In this document: in pieces, positions 28,287 through 37,314 of the stretch
How positions within the stretch are numbered: position 1 is the stretch's first letter
Layout of the letters: each line of letters begins with the position of its first letter
Assembly (NCBI GenBank): GCA_031315995.1
Contig: JALDRG010000003.1
Span: 1 to 64,000 of the forward strand
Direction of reading: 5' to 3'
DNA from: Nitrospira sp.
GTDB lineage: Bacteria; Nitrospirota; Nitrospiria; Nitrospirales; Nitrospiraceae
DNA: 64,000 nt
Notes under the pieces: model-generated
Told to the model about the DNA's origin: nothing
Seen by the model: the letters and a program-made list of their open reading frames with translations, nothing else
The model's database searches: none
Program-made: the position numbers and the translations under genes

Positions 28287-29363
28287 CTAGGGATGGGCGG
28301 GATACGACCCGAGAATCTTCATAAAAAGACAGCGGCTCTTGACCTCTTCCGCCGCCTTCTTGAGCCGCTCTTCATCGATATGCCCCTCGATGTCGACAAA
28401 GAAAATGTATTCCCAGGCCTTCCTGCGGGAGGGGCGAGATTCGATCTTGGTCATGTTGAGGCCGTGGGACGCAAAGGGCCGCAACAAGTCGTACAAAGCG
28501 CCCACCTTATCTTTGACCGACAACATCAGCGACGTTTTATCGCGCCCCGTCCGTTCAGGCGCCTTCTGCGACAAAACCAGAAAGCGCGTGAAGTTATTGA
28601 TATTATCTTCGATCCGAGCCGTGAGGACTTTCAATCCGTATAACTGGGCGGCCAGCTCCGACGCGATCGCCGCAGCCGACGGATCGTCGACGGACAGTTC
28701 CGCCGCCCGTGCCGTACTCGCTACTTCGGACACCGGCACGTGGGGCAAGTTCGTTTCCAACCAATTGCGACATTGAGCGATGGCATGCGGGTGCGAATAG
28801 ATTCGCTTGATATCCCCTGTCACCCCGTTCTTGGACATCAAGTGATGCGCCACTTCCTGCAAAACCTCTCCGTAAATCAGCAGGCTGGAATCGACGAACA
28901 TGTCCAGCGTGTGATTGACCACGCCTTCGGTCGTGTTTTCGATCGGCACCACCCCAAAATGGGCTCGACCGCGCTCCACTTCGCTGAACACATCTTTGAT
29001 ACTGTTGACGGGAATGTACTGGGCAGACGCCCCAAACTTCTGCATGCAGGCCATATGCGTAAATGTGGCCCGCGGACCAAGATAGGCAACCTTCTGAGGC
29101 CCTTCCAGGGACAGCGACGCCGACATGATCTCTCGATATACCGCTCGGATGGCGTCGGTAGGAAAGGGGCCGGTATTTTGCTTGCTCAGGCGTTCAAAAA
29201 TCGCCGCTTCACGAGCCGGCGTATGCAGATGTGCATCCGCATCCTTCTTTTTCTTGAGTTTTCCGATTTCGATCACGGACTTCGAGCGCTCATTCAGAAG
29301 GCGCAAAATCTGATCGTCGATCCGATCGATTTCCTGGCGATGTCCCTGTAGATCATCAGACAT
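28287..29363 (-). CDS. pheA: Chorismate mutase / prephenate dehydratase
   Basis: A 358-residue bifunctional enzyme making phenylpyruvate from chorismate. Residues 1-85 are an AroQ-type chorismate mutase ('RQEIDRIDDQILRLLNERSK'). Residues 92-270 are prephenate dehydratase: 'VAYLGPRATFTHMACMQKF' begins it and the catalytic 'TRFLVL' motif is near 255. Residues 278-355 are an ACT domain with 'FASHGLNMTKIESRPSR', the phenylalanine-binding ESRP. It is the first gene of the aromatic cluster, with a 138-base leader region before ruvB. Feedback inhibition by Phe is expected from the ACT domain. Confidence 0.96.
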   Translation of the reverse strand: MSDDLQGHRQEIDRIDDQILRLLNERSKSVIEIGKLKKKKDADAHLHTPAREAAIFERLSKQNTGPFPTDAIRAVYREIMSASLSLEGPQKVAYLGPRATFTHMACMQKFGASAQYIPVNSIKDVFSEVERGRAHFGVVPIENTTEGVVNHTLDMFVDSSLLIYGEVLQEVAHHLMSKNGVTGDIKRIYSHPHAIAQCRNWLETNLPHVPVSEVASTARAAELSVDDPSAAAIASELAAQLYGLKVLTARIEDNINNFTRFLVLSQKAPERTGRDKTSLMLSVKDKVGALYDLLRPFASHGLNMTKIESRPSRRKAWEYIFFVDIEGHIDEERLKKAAEEVKSRCLFMKILGSYPAHP

Positions 29364-29455
29364 GACGGTGGAGTTCCCTCCTCGAGGAACCAGCCGTTAG
29401 CACGACGAAACCGCGAACCGAATCCAAGACCACGGCCGAACTTGGACAAGTGAGT

Positions 29456-29485
29456 ATCCTACAGGAGCCTTCAAGGGCATTGCAA
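29456..29485 (-). promoter_or_regulatory. Candidate promoter for the aromatic cluster
   Basis: On the minus strand TTGCAA (29480-29485) and TAGGAT (29456-29461) are separated by 18 bases, about 95 bases upstream of pheA. Both boxes match the sigma-70 consensus in four of six positions. No attenuator-like Phe codon run was noticed in the leader. This is a weak call. Confidence 0.3.
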
Positions 29486-29501
29486 GGATAGGTGTGGGGA
29501 T

Positions 29502-30539
29502 TCAAGGAGTTGTGACGGATGTCGCGTCGCCGGAGAGAGACAACAGGTCTTTCTGTTTTTTGAAATGCTCGAAGGCCAACCTGGTGGCCTGCCGGCCACG
29601 GCCGGTGCGCTCCAGAAAACCCGCCTGTATGAGATACGGTTCATAGACGTCTTCCAGCGTGCCCTTGTCCTCTTGCACCGCCGCTGCCAAGGAATCCACC
29701 CCGACCGGCCCGCCGTTGAACTTCTCGATCACGGTCAGCAGAATACGGCGGTCCATCTCATCCAATCCCGCGGCATCGACGGCCAGCCAGACCAAGGCGT
29801 CCTGCGCCACTTGCTTGGTGATTCGCCCCCCGGCTTTGATCTCGGCATAGTCCCGGATACGTTTAATCAGCCGATTCACGATGCGTGGGGTGCCCCGAGC
29901 TCGGTGGGCGATCTCCACGGCGCCGGCTTCGTCGATCGGAATATTCAGCAACCCCGCCGACCGTGTGACGATCGAGGTCAGCTCCTGGGAAGAATAAAAC
30001 TCCAGCCTGTGGACCAATCCGAACCGGTCCCGCAACGGCGACGTCAGCGCCCCGGCCCTGGTCGTGGCACCGACAAGTGTAAATCGGGGCAATTCCAGCT
30101 TGACCGTCCTCGTTGAGGCTCCTTGGCCAACCACCAAATCCAGCTGGTAGTCTTCCATGGCTGGATAGAGGGCTTCCTCCACGGAGGCCGGAAGTCGGTG
30201 GATTTCATCGATGAACAACACATCCCGCTCCTGCAAATTGGTCAAGATCGCAGCAAGGTCTCCGGCATGGCTCAGCACCAGGCCCGACGTCGACCGAATC
30301 GCCGACCCCATCTCACGCGCGATGATATGCGCGATCGTCGTCTTTCCTAATCCCGGCGGACCGTAAAAAATCGCATGGTCCAACGCTTCTCCGCGACGCT
30401 TGGCTGCCTCAATACAGATCTCCAGCGATTCCTTCATCCGCGACTGGCCCACATACTCCTGCAAGCTGTGAGGACGCAGCGCGGCTTCCAGCCCGCGTTC
30501 ATCATCGGTCATTTGATTGCTCACGGTGCGGTCGGACAT
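29502..30539 (-). CDS. ruvB: Holliday junction branch-migration ATPase RuvB
   Basis: A 345-residue AAA+ helicase motor that with RuvA drives branch migration of Holliday junctions. Walker A is GPPGLGKTT, Walker B '[10 protein letters not shown]', sensor 1 '[19 protein letters not shown]', and the C-terminal winged helix ends with '[19 protein letters not shown]'. The length is standard. I chose the ATG at 30539. A Cys-rich exported-protein gene separates it from ruvA, an unusual arrangement. Confidence 0.97.
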   Translation of the reverse strand: MSDRTVSNQMTDDERGLEAALRPHSLQEYVGQSRMKESLEICIEAAKRRGEALDHAIFYGPPGLGKTTIAHIIAREMGSAIRSTSGLVLSHAGDLAAILTNLQERDVLFIDEIHRLPASVEEALYPAMEDYQLDLVVGQGASTRTVKLELPRFTLVGATTRAGALTSPLRDRFGLVHRLEFYSSQELTSIVTRSAGLLNIPIDEAGAVEIAHRARGTPRIVNRLIKRIRDYAEIKAGGRITKQVAQDALVWLAVDAAGLDEMDRRILLTVIEKFNGGPVGVDSLAAAVQEDKGTLEDVYEPYLIQAGFLERTGRGRQATRLAFEHFKKQKDLLSLSGDATSVTTP

Positions 30540-30568
30540 AGGATGATCTTGTCGAAGAGTGAGTCGGG

Positions 30569-31075
30569 TTACCTGACGTCCGGTGACGGCCTGAATTTCG
30601 GCGGCGGCGGTGCGGCCCCCTGGCCTGGCGCAGCCGCGCTCCCACAATCGGGCGGACACCTGATTCCGCCCTGACTCGGATCGGGCAGGCTCGTCCCCAT
30701 GTTCTGCAGCTGACACTGCGACACAAGGCCGCCATCTGCGGATCCGCAACGCGAGGGAACATTCGAGCGCCCAACCTCCACATACCCTTCCGGACAGGTC
30801 CCGCAGACGGAGAGCATATTGCCGCCCAAGGGCACGCACTGCACCAGGGTCGGCTCGCCATCCTTGCAGAGTTCCGGCGCAGGGGTCACACCGGTCATCG
30901 CATACCCCTCCGGGCACACCCCGCAGGTCTTGCGGATGGTCTTGGGCTCCTCCACGACGTCCGCCGCCTGAATGAGTCCTGCTAAGCCGGAACACCACAA
31001 TGCGGCTATCATGACCACCCTCGCCATAGAGGCACGCCCACTTCTGCCCCCTTGCGTCTGTCGCGTCCCCATCAT
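30569..31075 (-). CDS. Cys-rich exported protein of unknown function
   Basis: A 168-residue protein with an N-terminal hydrophobic signal ('[20 protein letters not shown]', cleavage near QAA). The mature part repeats a Cys motif twice: '[14 protein letters not shown]' and '[14 protein letters not shown]', each followed by 'ELC' or 'SRC' and then a 'VQC' or 'SQC' Cys. A Pro/Ala-rich tail follows '[15 protein letters not shown]'. The spaced cysteines suggest disulfides in a periplasmic or cell-surface protein. It begins at the ruvA stop and runs up to ruvB. No family is recognised. Confidence 0.75.
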   Translation of the reverse strand: MMGTRQTQGGRSGRASMARVVMIAALWCSGLAGLIQAADVVEEPKTIRKTCGVCPEGYAMTGVTPAPELCKDGEPTLVQCVPLGGNMLSVCGTCPEGYVEVGRSNVPSRCGSADGGLVSQCQLQNMGTSLPDPSQGGIRCPPDCGSAAAPGQGAAPPPPKFRPSPDVR

Positions 31076-31077
31076 GG

Positions 31078-31686
31078 TCACCCCTTGGCCAAATCTTTCA
31101 GTGCCTCGCGAATCACGCCTTCCAATCCCTGCGCCATTGCGCCTGACTTTTCAACTCTCTTCAATGTCTCTTTCACATCAGGTTGCCGATACCCCAGATT
31201 CACAAGCGCCGACAAGGCATCCTCGTAAAGTGGATTCTCGGGGCGCGCGCCCCTCCCCTCGACCGGTTCCCCGGAGGGGACCAGCCGCGCCACCTTATCT
31301 TTTAACTCCAGAGCAATCCTTGCCGCTGACTTTTTGCCGATGCCCGAGACCGTTCCCAATTTTTCAATATCACCGGACTGAATGGCTGAAAAGAGGTCGC
31401 GGACCGACAGCGTCGAGAGAACGCTGAGTCCCAATTTGGGCCCTATGCCGGAGATCCCGGTCAGTAACAAAAAAGCTTCCTTCTCCGCTGCAGTCAGAAA
31501 TCCGTAGAGCTGAATCGCATCCTCGCGCACATGGGTATGGATGCTGAGCGTCACAAGTTCATGCTGATGGGGCAACGAATAGTAGGTACTGAGGGGAATC
31601 AATACTTCATAGCCCACGCCATGGACATCAAGGATGACGTGCGTAGGCGCCTTGAAGGCCATGAGGCCCGTCAGTAGGGCGATCAT
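31078..31686 (-). CDS. ruvA: Holliday junction DNA-binding protein RuvA
   Basis: A 202-residue protein that forms the tetramer holding four-way junctions for RuvB. The N-terminal OB domain begins '[20 protein letters not shown]'. Two helix-hairpin-helix motifs are '[19 protein letters not shown]' and '[19 protein letters not shown]'. The C-terminal three-helix domain that contacts RuvB is present ('[16 protein letters not shown]'). The next gene starts at its stop codon. No ruvC lies between it and yebC upstream. Confidence 0.96.
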   Translation of the reverse strand: MIALLTGLMAFKAPTHVILDVHGVGYEVLIPLSTYYSLPHQHELVTLSIHTHVREDAIQLYGFLTAAEKEAFLLLTGISGIGPKLGLSVLSTLSVRDLFSAIQSGDIEKLGTVSGIGKKSAARIALELKDKVARLVPSGEPVEGRGARPENPLYEDALSALVNLGYRQPDVKETLKRVEKSGAMAQGLEGVIREALKDLAKG

Positions 31687-31767
31687 GTGAGCAGCGGTAG
31701 CGTGTGATGCGAAGGAACTGGTGGAGAGACTGCGTGCGCCTGGGTACTCAGTGCCGATCCTCCCGGA

Positions 31768-32523
31768 TTACGCGGTGGCAGCGGCGACTTTCTCCATGAC
31801 TTCGTCGGAAATGTCAAAGTTCGCATGGACCTTCTGCACATCATCATGTTCGTCCAGAATCTCCATCAGCCTCAACATCTGTTCGGCGGGTCGCTCGTCC
31901 AGCGCAATCGTATTCTGGGGGATGAAATTCAATTCGGCAAGCGTGCAGTCGATTTTTGCGTCGCTGAGCGCTTTCTTCACCGCTTCAAAATCGTGCGTGT
32001 CGGTGAGCACTTCGAAGGTCTTGTCGGTTACTTTGACGTCTTCGGCGCCGGCTTCCAAGGCAATGCTCAGCAGAGCATCTTCCTCGACTTTCCCTTTTTC
32101 GACCACCAACATTCCCTTTTTGTGGAACTGCCAGGCTACGGCACCTGCCTCGGCCATGTTGCCGCCGTTCTTCGTCAACAAGTTACGGATTTCAGCGACC
32201 GTGCGATTTCGATTGTCGGAAGTAATTTCCATCAGCACGGCTGTGCCGCCGGGACCGTATCCTTCCAGCGTAAATTCTTCATAGGTCACGCCCGGGAGTT
32301 CGCCGGTCCCACGCTGAATCGCCTTTTTCATGTTATCGCCGGGCATGTTGGCTTCTTTCGCCTTGGCAATCGCCAGTCGCAGGCGCGGATTGCCGTCCGG
32401 ATCACTACCGGACCGCGCGGCAATCGTCAACTCACGGATAAGGCGGGTAAAAATCTTGCCCCGCTTCGCATCGACCGCGGACTTATGGCGCTTGATTGTT
32501 GCCCAATGACTATGGCCACCCAT
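31768..32523 (-). CDS. yebC: YebC/PmpR family protein
   Basis: A 251-residue protein of the YebC/TACO1 family, described as transcriptional regulators and, more recently, as translation factors easing stalled polyproline synthesis. The start 'MGGHSHWATIKRHKSAVDAK' matches the family's usual MAGHSKWANIKHRK with changes. The three-domain layout is intact, with 'GYGPGGTAVLMEITSDNRNR' as the signature. The ATG at 32523 is chosen by that match; an in-frame start 9 codons earlier is unlikely. It precedes ruvA by 81 bases, where many bacteria have ruvC. Confidence 0.94.
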   Translation of the reverse strand: MGGHSHWATIKRHKSAVDAKRGKIFTRLIRELTIAARSGSDPDGNPRLRLAIAKAKEANMPGDNMKKAIQRGTGELPGVTYEEFTLEGYGPGGTAVLMEITSDNRNRTVAEIRNLLTKNGGNMAEAGAVAWQFHKKGMLVVEKGKVEEDALLSIALEAGAEDVKVTDKTFEVLTDTHDFEAVKKALSDAKIDCTLAELNFIPQNTIALDERPAEQMLRLMEILDEHDDVQKVHANFDISDEVMEKVAAATA

Positions 32524-32739
32524 GGCGACTCCTCTTTCCTGAACCGGCACGGTCTCGTTCCAGATCAGGCCCGCACTGAAATCTCATCGCAAAAAATTAC
32601 AGCTAACACAGACCCTACGGGACTGTCAACGCGAGGAGGCAGGTACCTTGCCGCCGACTACTGCGATGAGAGGAGCCGCTCTTGCTGGAAATGCCGTGAG
32701 AACGAAGATGGCCTGGAACACAGTACCGCGGAAGAATCC

Positions 32740-33456
32740 TTACTCCGAGTAGAGGAGCAACTGCAACCCAATCATCAATACCAAGCTGGCCCAAATGAGT
32801 TCCCATAGAGAGCGCTCGGTCATGAGTTGCCGCCCTCGCCACCCGGAGACCAATTTTGATGACCCGGCGGTGATGGCCATAGCTCCCATGATCGCATGGT
32901 GCAGCGCAATCTGATATGCCCCGGGATGGTCTCCATGAGAGTGGCTGAATAGCATAAGACCGCCGACGATCGCGAAGAGCGGCAAGGGCATCATCCAAGC
33001 TGCATGAGCAAACCAGCCGAGCCTTCGCAGCAGTTCGACGGCTCCTACCATGACCGCCAAAATACCATTGATCTTGTGTTGCAGGATCTCCTGATCGTCA
33101 CCGAAGAACGTCTGAACGAAGGTCATCGACCCGATCGGCCAGGAATCATGATCACTCCAAATCAGGAGGAAAATCCCTCCCACAGTCAAGGCGCTGGGGA
33201 GAAGAAATCTCGTCCACACCAGCGCCGGCCACCCCAGAGCTTGCCGGATTTCGCTCAATCCGATCAGCAGCAGAAAAATTCCGGCCAAGTGATGGTTGAA
33301 TTCAGAATAAGCGATGCCCTGCAGCGAGCCTTCCCAAGGCTCCCCCGTGGCTGCGACATGATGATGCCCCTGCTCCTCGACCGCCGCATGGCCGTGATCA
33401 GTAGACTGCGCCACCGCGGAAGACGCGCCCCACATCAAAACGATGGCACAGAACAT
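32740..33456 (-). CDS. His-rich polytopic membrane protein
   Basis: A protein of about 238 residues with a signal-like start ('MFCAIVLMWGASSAVAQ') and then His-rich stretches, 'TDHGHAAVEEQGHHHVA', 'SEFNHHLAGIFLLL', 'SDHDSW', 'FSHSHGDHPG' and 'LHHAIMGAM'. About five or six further hydrophobic helices are visible. Repeated His in loops and helix ends suggests metal binding or copper handling, but no family was identified with confidence. The start is uncertain: a longer frame begins at 33579, but a hairpin terminator at 33535-33560 lies inside that extension. No good ribosome site precedes 33456. Confidence 0.65.
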   Translation of the reverse strand: MFCAIVLMWGASSAVAQSTDHGHAAVEEQGHHHVAATGEPWEGSLQGIAYSEFNHHLAGIFLLLIGLSEIRQALGWPALVWTRFLLPSALTVGGIFLLIWSDHDSWPIGSMTFVQTFFGDDQEILQHKINGILAVMVGAVELLRRLGWFAHAAWMMPLPLFAIVGGLMLFSHSHGDHPGAYQIALHHAIMGAMAITAGSSKLVSGWRGRQLMTERSLWELIWASLVLMIGLQLLLYSE

Positions 33457-33534
33457 CACCGAAGGGAGGAGCCATGGCCCCAGGACTCTCAGACGATGAA
33501 TCGGTCGAGAAGAAAGACTTGGCGGGAATCGGAA

Positions 33535-33560
33535 GGCCCATCCGGCGATCCGGATGGGCC
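33535..33560 (-). terminator. Hairpin after the zinc-ribbon PCP_red gene
   Basis: GGCCCATCCGG (33535-33545) and CCGGATGGGCC (33550-33560) form a perfect 11-bp stem with a 4-base loop. On the minus strand it lies 30 bases past the stop of the PCP_red gene and is followed by TTCCGATTCCC. The T-tract is short. It probably marks the end of the sulfur operon transcript. Confidence 0.65.
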
Positions 33561-33590
33561 GCACACTCATCTCACACATGCATTCGTCGA

Positions 33591-34352
33591 CTACATGAAC
33601 TTCATGAACTTCTCTTTGGCTTCATCCATCACTTGCGCCGTGATCTCCGTCAGCCCGCGCTCCTTCGCAATCCGCTCGATTTCTCGTCTGGCCATCGGAC
33701 GAATGAAGTCGGGAATATTATCCATGCGCTGTTCGGCGTCTTTAGTCCACGCGATGCCGTTGGGTGAATCGTTCTTAGAATCATCCATGACCTGCAGCGT
33801 GATACTCTTATACCCCTGCTTGCGCGCATAGGCTTCCACACTGCTTTGGACCATCGGCTTCACAAAAGACGGCAGTCGTTCCAACTTCTCTTTGGCATCT
33901 GCGGACCATGTGAAGTCGCTTGTGCCATTTCCATTCTGTGGCTTGCCGCCGGAGGTCAATCCCATTTCTGCCACCATGGCGGAGAACGGACAGCCGCCGG
34001 AGGTCTTCTCCTCGCCAGATGCAGACGTGGGGGTGCTGGATTTTTCCGAGACAGTTGCTGGTTGCCCACTTTGAATTTTCTCATTGAGATAGGCAGCCAT
34101 TTGTCCCGCACCGGCTTGCGCTTCGTCCTTGAGGGTCCCGCGAGTCATCTCAAAAGGTTCAGCCGTTTCTGTGCGACCTCCGAGCTTCACGCCAAGCGAG
34201 GCGACCATTTGCGTCTCGCCGGGATTGGTCACCATGGAGAACTTGGCATCGCAAGACGGGCAGCCGAAAAAGACACCGAGCGACCCCTCGCCGGGCTTTT
34301 CGACCTTCTGAAACGTCATGTAGGTCTCGCAGTTCAAACAAACGAACTTCAT
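33591..34352 (-). CDS. Zinc-ribbon protein with two PCP_red modules
   Basis: A 253-residue protein. The N-terminus is a four-Cys zinc ribbon (C5, C8, C31, C34), followed by a Ser/Thr/Gly-rich linker. Two modules of the PCP_red type lie in the C-terminal half: 'FTWSADAKEKLERLPSFVKP' with 'VEAYARKQGYKSIT', and 'IAWTKDAEQRMDNIPDFIRP' with 'IERIAKERGLTEIT'. Both have the W-[ST] start and a central P-x-F-[VI]. A 'GGCPF' motif near residue 118 could add a metal ligand. It follows the Mrp ATPase gene by 26 bases and ends the leftward sulfur cluster. Function unknown; the Fe-S neighbour suggests a role in cofactor or redox chemistry, which is inference. Confidence 0.85.
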   Translation of the reverse strand: MKFVCLNCETYMTFQKVEKPGEGSLGVFFGCPSCDAKFSMVTNPGETQMVASLGVKLGGRTETAEPFEMTRGTLKDEAQAGAGQMAAYLNEKIQSGQPATVSEKSSTPTSASGEEKTSGGCPFSAMVAEMGLTSGGKPQNGNGTSDFTWSADAKEKLERLPSFVKPMVQSSVEAYARKQGYKSITLQVMDDSKNDSPNGIAWTKDAEQRMDNIPDFIRPMARREIERIAKERGLTEITAQVMDEAKEKFMKFM

Positions 34353-34378
34353 AGGATCCCCCTTCCCGGTCGGCGCTG

Positions 34379-35305
34379 TTACAGCTTCTCCGCCAGGACT
34401 TTTTTGTAATCCAGTAACGATTGAATCCGCCCGACGATCTCCTGATATTTTTGGATCGTCGGATAGTCGGGATCGAGGAGCGGCTGACCCTTATCGAACG
34501 TCTTCGCTAATTTTCGGTCGAACGGGATACGCCCAAGCAACGGCAGATCCAGCACGTCGCACATCGCCTCGGTATTCCCCTCAAACAGCTCATTCTCCGC
34601 TCCACAGGCGGGGCAGCGATACTCACTCATGTTTTCAACGATGCCCAACACCCGTATGCCCATATCCCGCGCGTAGGTCACGGACTTCTGCACCACATCA
34701 GATGCCACTTCCGACGGGGTCGTGACGACGATGGCGCCGGCCAGGTCAGGGATGAATCCTGCGATGACCGGAGGTTTATCGGCAGCCGCACCCGGGGGAA
34801 GATCGGCCAGAAGATAGTCCAGCTCTCCCCAGATCACATCGGCCAAGAATTCTCGAATCACATTCATTTCCATTAAGCCCAGCCATACCGGGCTCAAATC
34901 CATGGGACCCTTCCAACGCACCGGCGAAGCGTCATCGAGGAAAAAATCCATCGAGGCCACTTTAATGCCGAGCGGGCCGACAGGAGGCTGCGCACCTTCA
35001 GGAGTCATGGTGAGCGATTGGCCGTGGAGGCCCATCATCCTCGGGACACAGGGGCCGTTCAGATCAACATCCAGCAAACCGACCTTCGCGCCCTGGCGTG
35101 CAAACGCGAGGGCGAGATTCACCGTCGTCATGCTCTTGCCGACGCCGCCCTTCCCGCTCATGACCACCAGCTTCTGCTTGACACCGGCCATTCGAGCCTG
35201 CACCTGCTTCATCTGCGCAGTGATCTGCTGGACGACTTTGGCATCGTCGGAATACTGGAGTTTCGTGAGGATCGACTTGAGATCCTTGCCGGCAGCCATG
35301 GTCAT
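34379..35305 (-). CDS. Mrp/NBP35 family ATPase (iron-sulfur carrier)
   Basis: A 308-residue P-loop ATPase of the Mrp/ApbC group, which carries or delivers Fe-S clusters. The deviant Walker A is 'SGKGGVGKSMTTVNLALAFA', and the Mrp-type 'DLPPGAA' follows. The C-terminal CxxC (CPACG, near residue 230) is the cluster-binding pair shared by the dimer. The N-terminal segment of about 40 residues is shorter than the MIP18-like domain of E. coli ApbC. It lies 77 bases after the CysN gene. The upstream sulfite reductase and APS reductase both need [4Fe-4S] clusters, so it may serve them (inference). Confidence 0.9.
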   Translation of the reverse strand: MTMAAGKDLKSILTKLQYSDDAKVVQQITAQMKQVQARMAGVKQKLVVMSGKGGVGKSMTTVNLALAFARQGAKVGLLDVDLNGPCVPRMMGLHGQSLTMTPEGAQPPVGPLGIKVASMDFFLDDASPVRWKGPMDLSPVWLGLMEMNVIREFLADVIWGELDYLLADLPPGAAADKPPVIAGFIPDLAGAIVVTTPSEVASDVVQKSVTYARDMGIRVLGIVENMSEYRCPACGAENELFEGNTEAMCDVLDLPLLGRIPFDRKLAKTFDKGQPLLDPDYPTIQKYQEIVGRIQSLLDYKKVLAEKL

Positions 35306-35382
35306 GAAAAACCCTCGAAATTGTTGATGAAGAACGCTACCACAGCGGTTTCAATGGAGTCAAACGACTCCACACCCCTTAC

Positions 35383-37239
35383 CTAGATTGAGTATTGGAT
35401 CGTAGGCTTCGTTCCGGATGGCTGCATGAGCACCCCACTCCGCTTCAACTCCTCCAGGATCTGCCGGGCAGCTGCGTCGAAATCCTGAGGCCCGGCAAAG
35501 TGCAGATCGGTATTCGGCGGCGGCTCCTCCCCGGCTCGGCTCATGTGCACGGAGATGACTGGAGCCGGCTGAACCAAGGTCCGTATCATCTCGGCCATCC
35601 GCTGGTAATTGATGCCGAAGGTTTTGCTGGTGGACACGACAATGAGCCCCGTATCAATCAGCAGCCTGGCCACCTCCCCATACCGGCGCACTCGCTCGGC
35701 CGCGAAGGACGGATCGGCGGCGGATAAATCCGCATCCAATCCTTGGAGCAGATTCTCACCCTCCAACAGATACGCATGCCGGCTATCGGCAACCAGCAAC
35801 GCCTCCACCCGTCTCGCGAGAAACGTCTTACCCGTCTGGGCCGATCCCGTGAACAGCACAATGGCGGCCCGATGCCCATACTGCACCGCGCGATCTTCCG
35901 CCCGGACATCCCCCGAGAGCCACGCATATTCTCGTTGCCGAGCCTCTTCTCGCAATCCCTCCTGTTCGTCATGCACCAACTCGGTGATAATCCCGCCCCC
36001 GGCAATGTCGTACTCATCGACTAGCACGAACCGGCCGGTCGCTTCAAATGATGACGAGAGATCAAACGCGAGAGGCGCCTTCACACGCAACGTCAGTTCG
36101 GCCACCTGATTTTTGGCCACTGACTGACTCTCCTGAAGCTGATCCAGGTCGGCGGTGTCGATAATGCGGTGGATGGCGGCCACTTCACAGGCGACTTCAC
36201 GCGTGGCAAGGCGCAGGACATACTTCCGCCCCTTCTCCAAAGGCCGCCGTCCCATCCAGAATAAATTCACCCGAACTGCGGTCGAGACGAGCGGAACAGA
36301 ATCCCGATGCGAGGCGATTTCTCCGCGCTCGACAAAAATTTGCTCGTCCAGCGTGATCCCGACCGATTGACCGGCCTGGGCCTCGCTTCCCGGTGGATCG
36401 ACATTGAATCCTTCGATCGATTGCACCACCGCCGTCTTGTTGGAAGGGGAAAACACCAGTTGATCGCCGACCTTGAGGCGGCCGGCTGTGATGCGACCGG
36501 CCAAAATCCGCCGCGCATCGAACTTATAGACGTCCTGCAGGGGAAACCGAAGCGGCTGTTCGGAACGGACCTGCTCTTTCTTGAAGAGCGCCAGCGTCTC
36601 CAGCACGGTGGGACCTTGATACCAGCTCATATTGCCGCTGCGAACCGCAATGTTGTCGCCCATCTTGGCGCTGACCGGAATCATCTGTTGAGGGACGGCC
36701 CGGAACTGGCCCAGAAACTCCCGATATTCCTTTTCAATCCCGTCGAACACATCCTGGCGATACCCGACCAGATCCATTTTGTTGACGACGACCGCGAACT
36801 GCGTCACGCCCAGCAAGGACAGGAGATAGCCATGTTTCTTCGATTGCTCGCGCACCCCTTCCAGAGCGTCGATCAGCAAGAGCGCGGCTTCGGCCCGAGC
36901 GGCGCCCGAGATCATGTTCTTCAAAAACTCTTTGTGGCCAGGCGCATCGATGATGATGTACTGACGTCCGTTCCAGATGAAGAACGTGCGCGCCGTATCG
37001 ATCGTGATCCCCTGTTCCTGTTCCTCCAGAAACGCATCGAAGAGGAACGCATACTCAAATTCCTTGCCCTGCTGGCGGCAGATGGCCTGCACCTTTTCCA
37101 ATTTGCCGTCCGGCAACGAGCCCGTATCGGCATAGAGTCGTCCCACCAGCGTGGATTTCCCGTGATCCACATGGCCCACGATGACGATGTTGAGACTCTC
37201 TTGCGGCTTGGTCTGGTCCTGCTGTGTCATATCATTCAC
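35383..37239 (-). CDS. cysN: Sulfate adenylyltransferase GTPase subunit fused to a degenerate APS-kinase domain
   Basis: A 618-residue protein. Residues 15-440 are the CysN GTPase that activates ATP sulfurylase: P-loop GHVDHGKS (22-29), 'DAPGHKEF', and 'NKMDLV', followed by EF-Tu-like beta domains. Residues 459-618 match the APS kinase (CysC) fold. Its P-loop is kept as GSAQTGKT (465-472), but the APS-binding motif usually written DGDNVRHGL is EGENLLQGL (493-501), and the KGLYxKAR loop near the C-terminus is absent. The second domain is therefore probably not a normal APS kinase. It works with CysD (37315-38112) to make adenylylsulfate. The organism's reductase is of the APS type, so a kinase would not be needed for assimilation. 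Confidence 0.93.
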   Translation of the reverse strand: MNDMTQQDQTKPQESLNIVIVGHVDHGKSTLVGRLYADTGSLPDGKLEKVQAICRQQGKEFEYAFLFDAFLEEQEQGITIDTARTFFIWNGRQYIIIDAPGHKEFLKNMISGAARAEAALLLIDALEGVREQSKKHGYLLSLLGVTQFAVVVNKMDLVGYRQDVFDGIEKEYREFLGQFRAVPQQMIPVSAKMGDNIAVRSGNMSWYQGPTVLETLALFKKEQVRSEQPLRFPLQDVYKFDARRILAGRITAGRLKVGDQLVFSPSNKTAVVQSIEGFNVDPPGSEAQAGQSVGITLDEQIFVERGEIASHRDSVPLVSTAVRVNLFWMGRRPLEKGRKYVLRLATREVACEVAAIHRIIDTADLDQLQESQSVAKNQVAELTLRVKAPLAFDLSSSFEATGRFVLVDEYDIAGGGIITELVHDEQEGLREEARQREYAWLSGDVRAEDRAVQYGHRAAIVLFTGSAQTGKTFLARRVEALLVADSRHAYLLEGENLLQGLDADLSAADPSFAAERVRRYGEVARLLIDTGLIVVSTSKTFGINYQRMAEMIRTLVQPAPVISVHMSRAGEEPPPNTDLHFAGPQDFDAAARQILEELKRSGVLMQPSGTKPTIQYSI

Positions 37240-37314
37240 TCGTTCAATTGAACCCTGGTTGCATGATCGTCGTCGTTCGGATGCTCATCAGCCAACCGGC
37301 CGAGGTCAGCCAGT

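Noticed and set aside
33457-33579. N-terminal extension of the His-rich membrane protein
   Set aside because: A perfect 11-bp hairpin that likely ends the upstream transcript falls inside it, and the extra residues are not protein-like.
36307-37251. A 314-codon plus-strand frame over the cysN gene
   Set aside because: Antisense to a canonical GTPase; the translation is Arg/His/Gln-rich without known structure.
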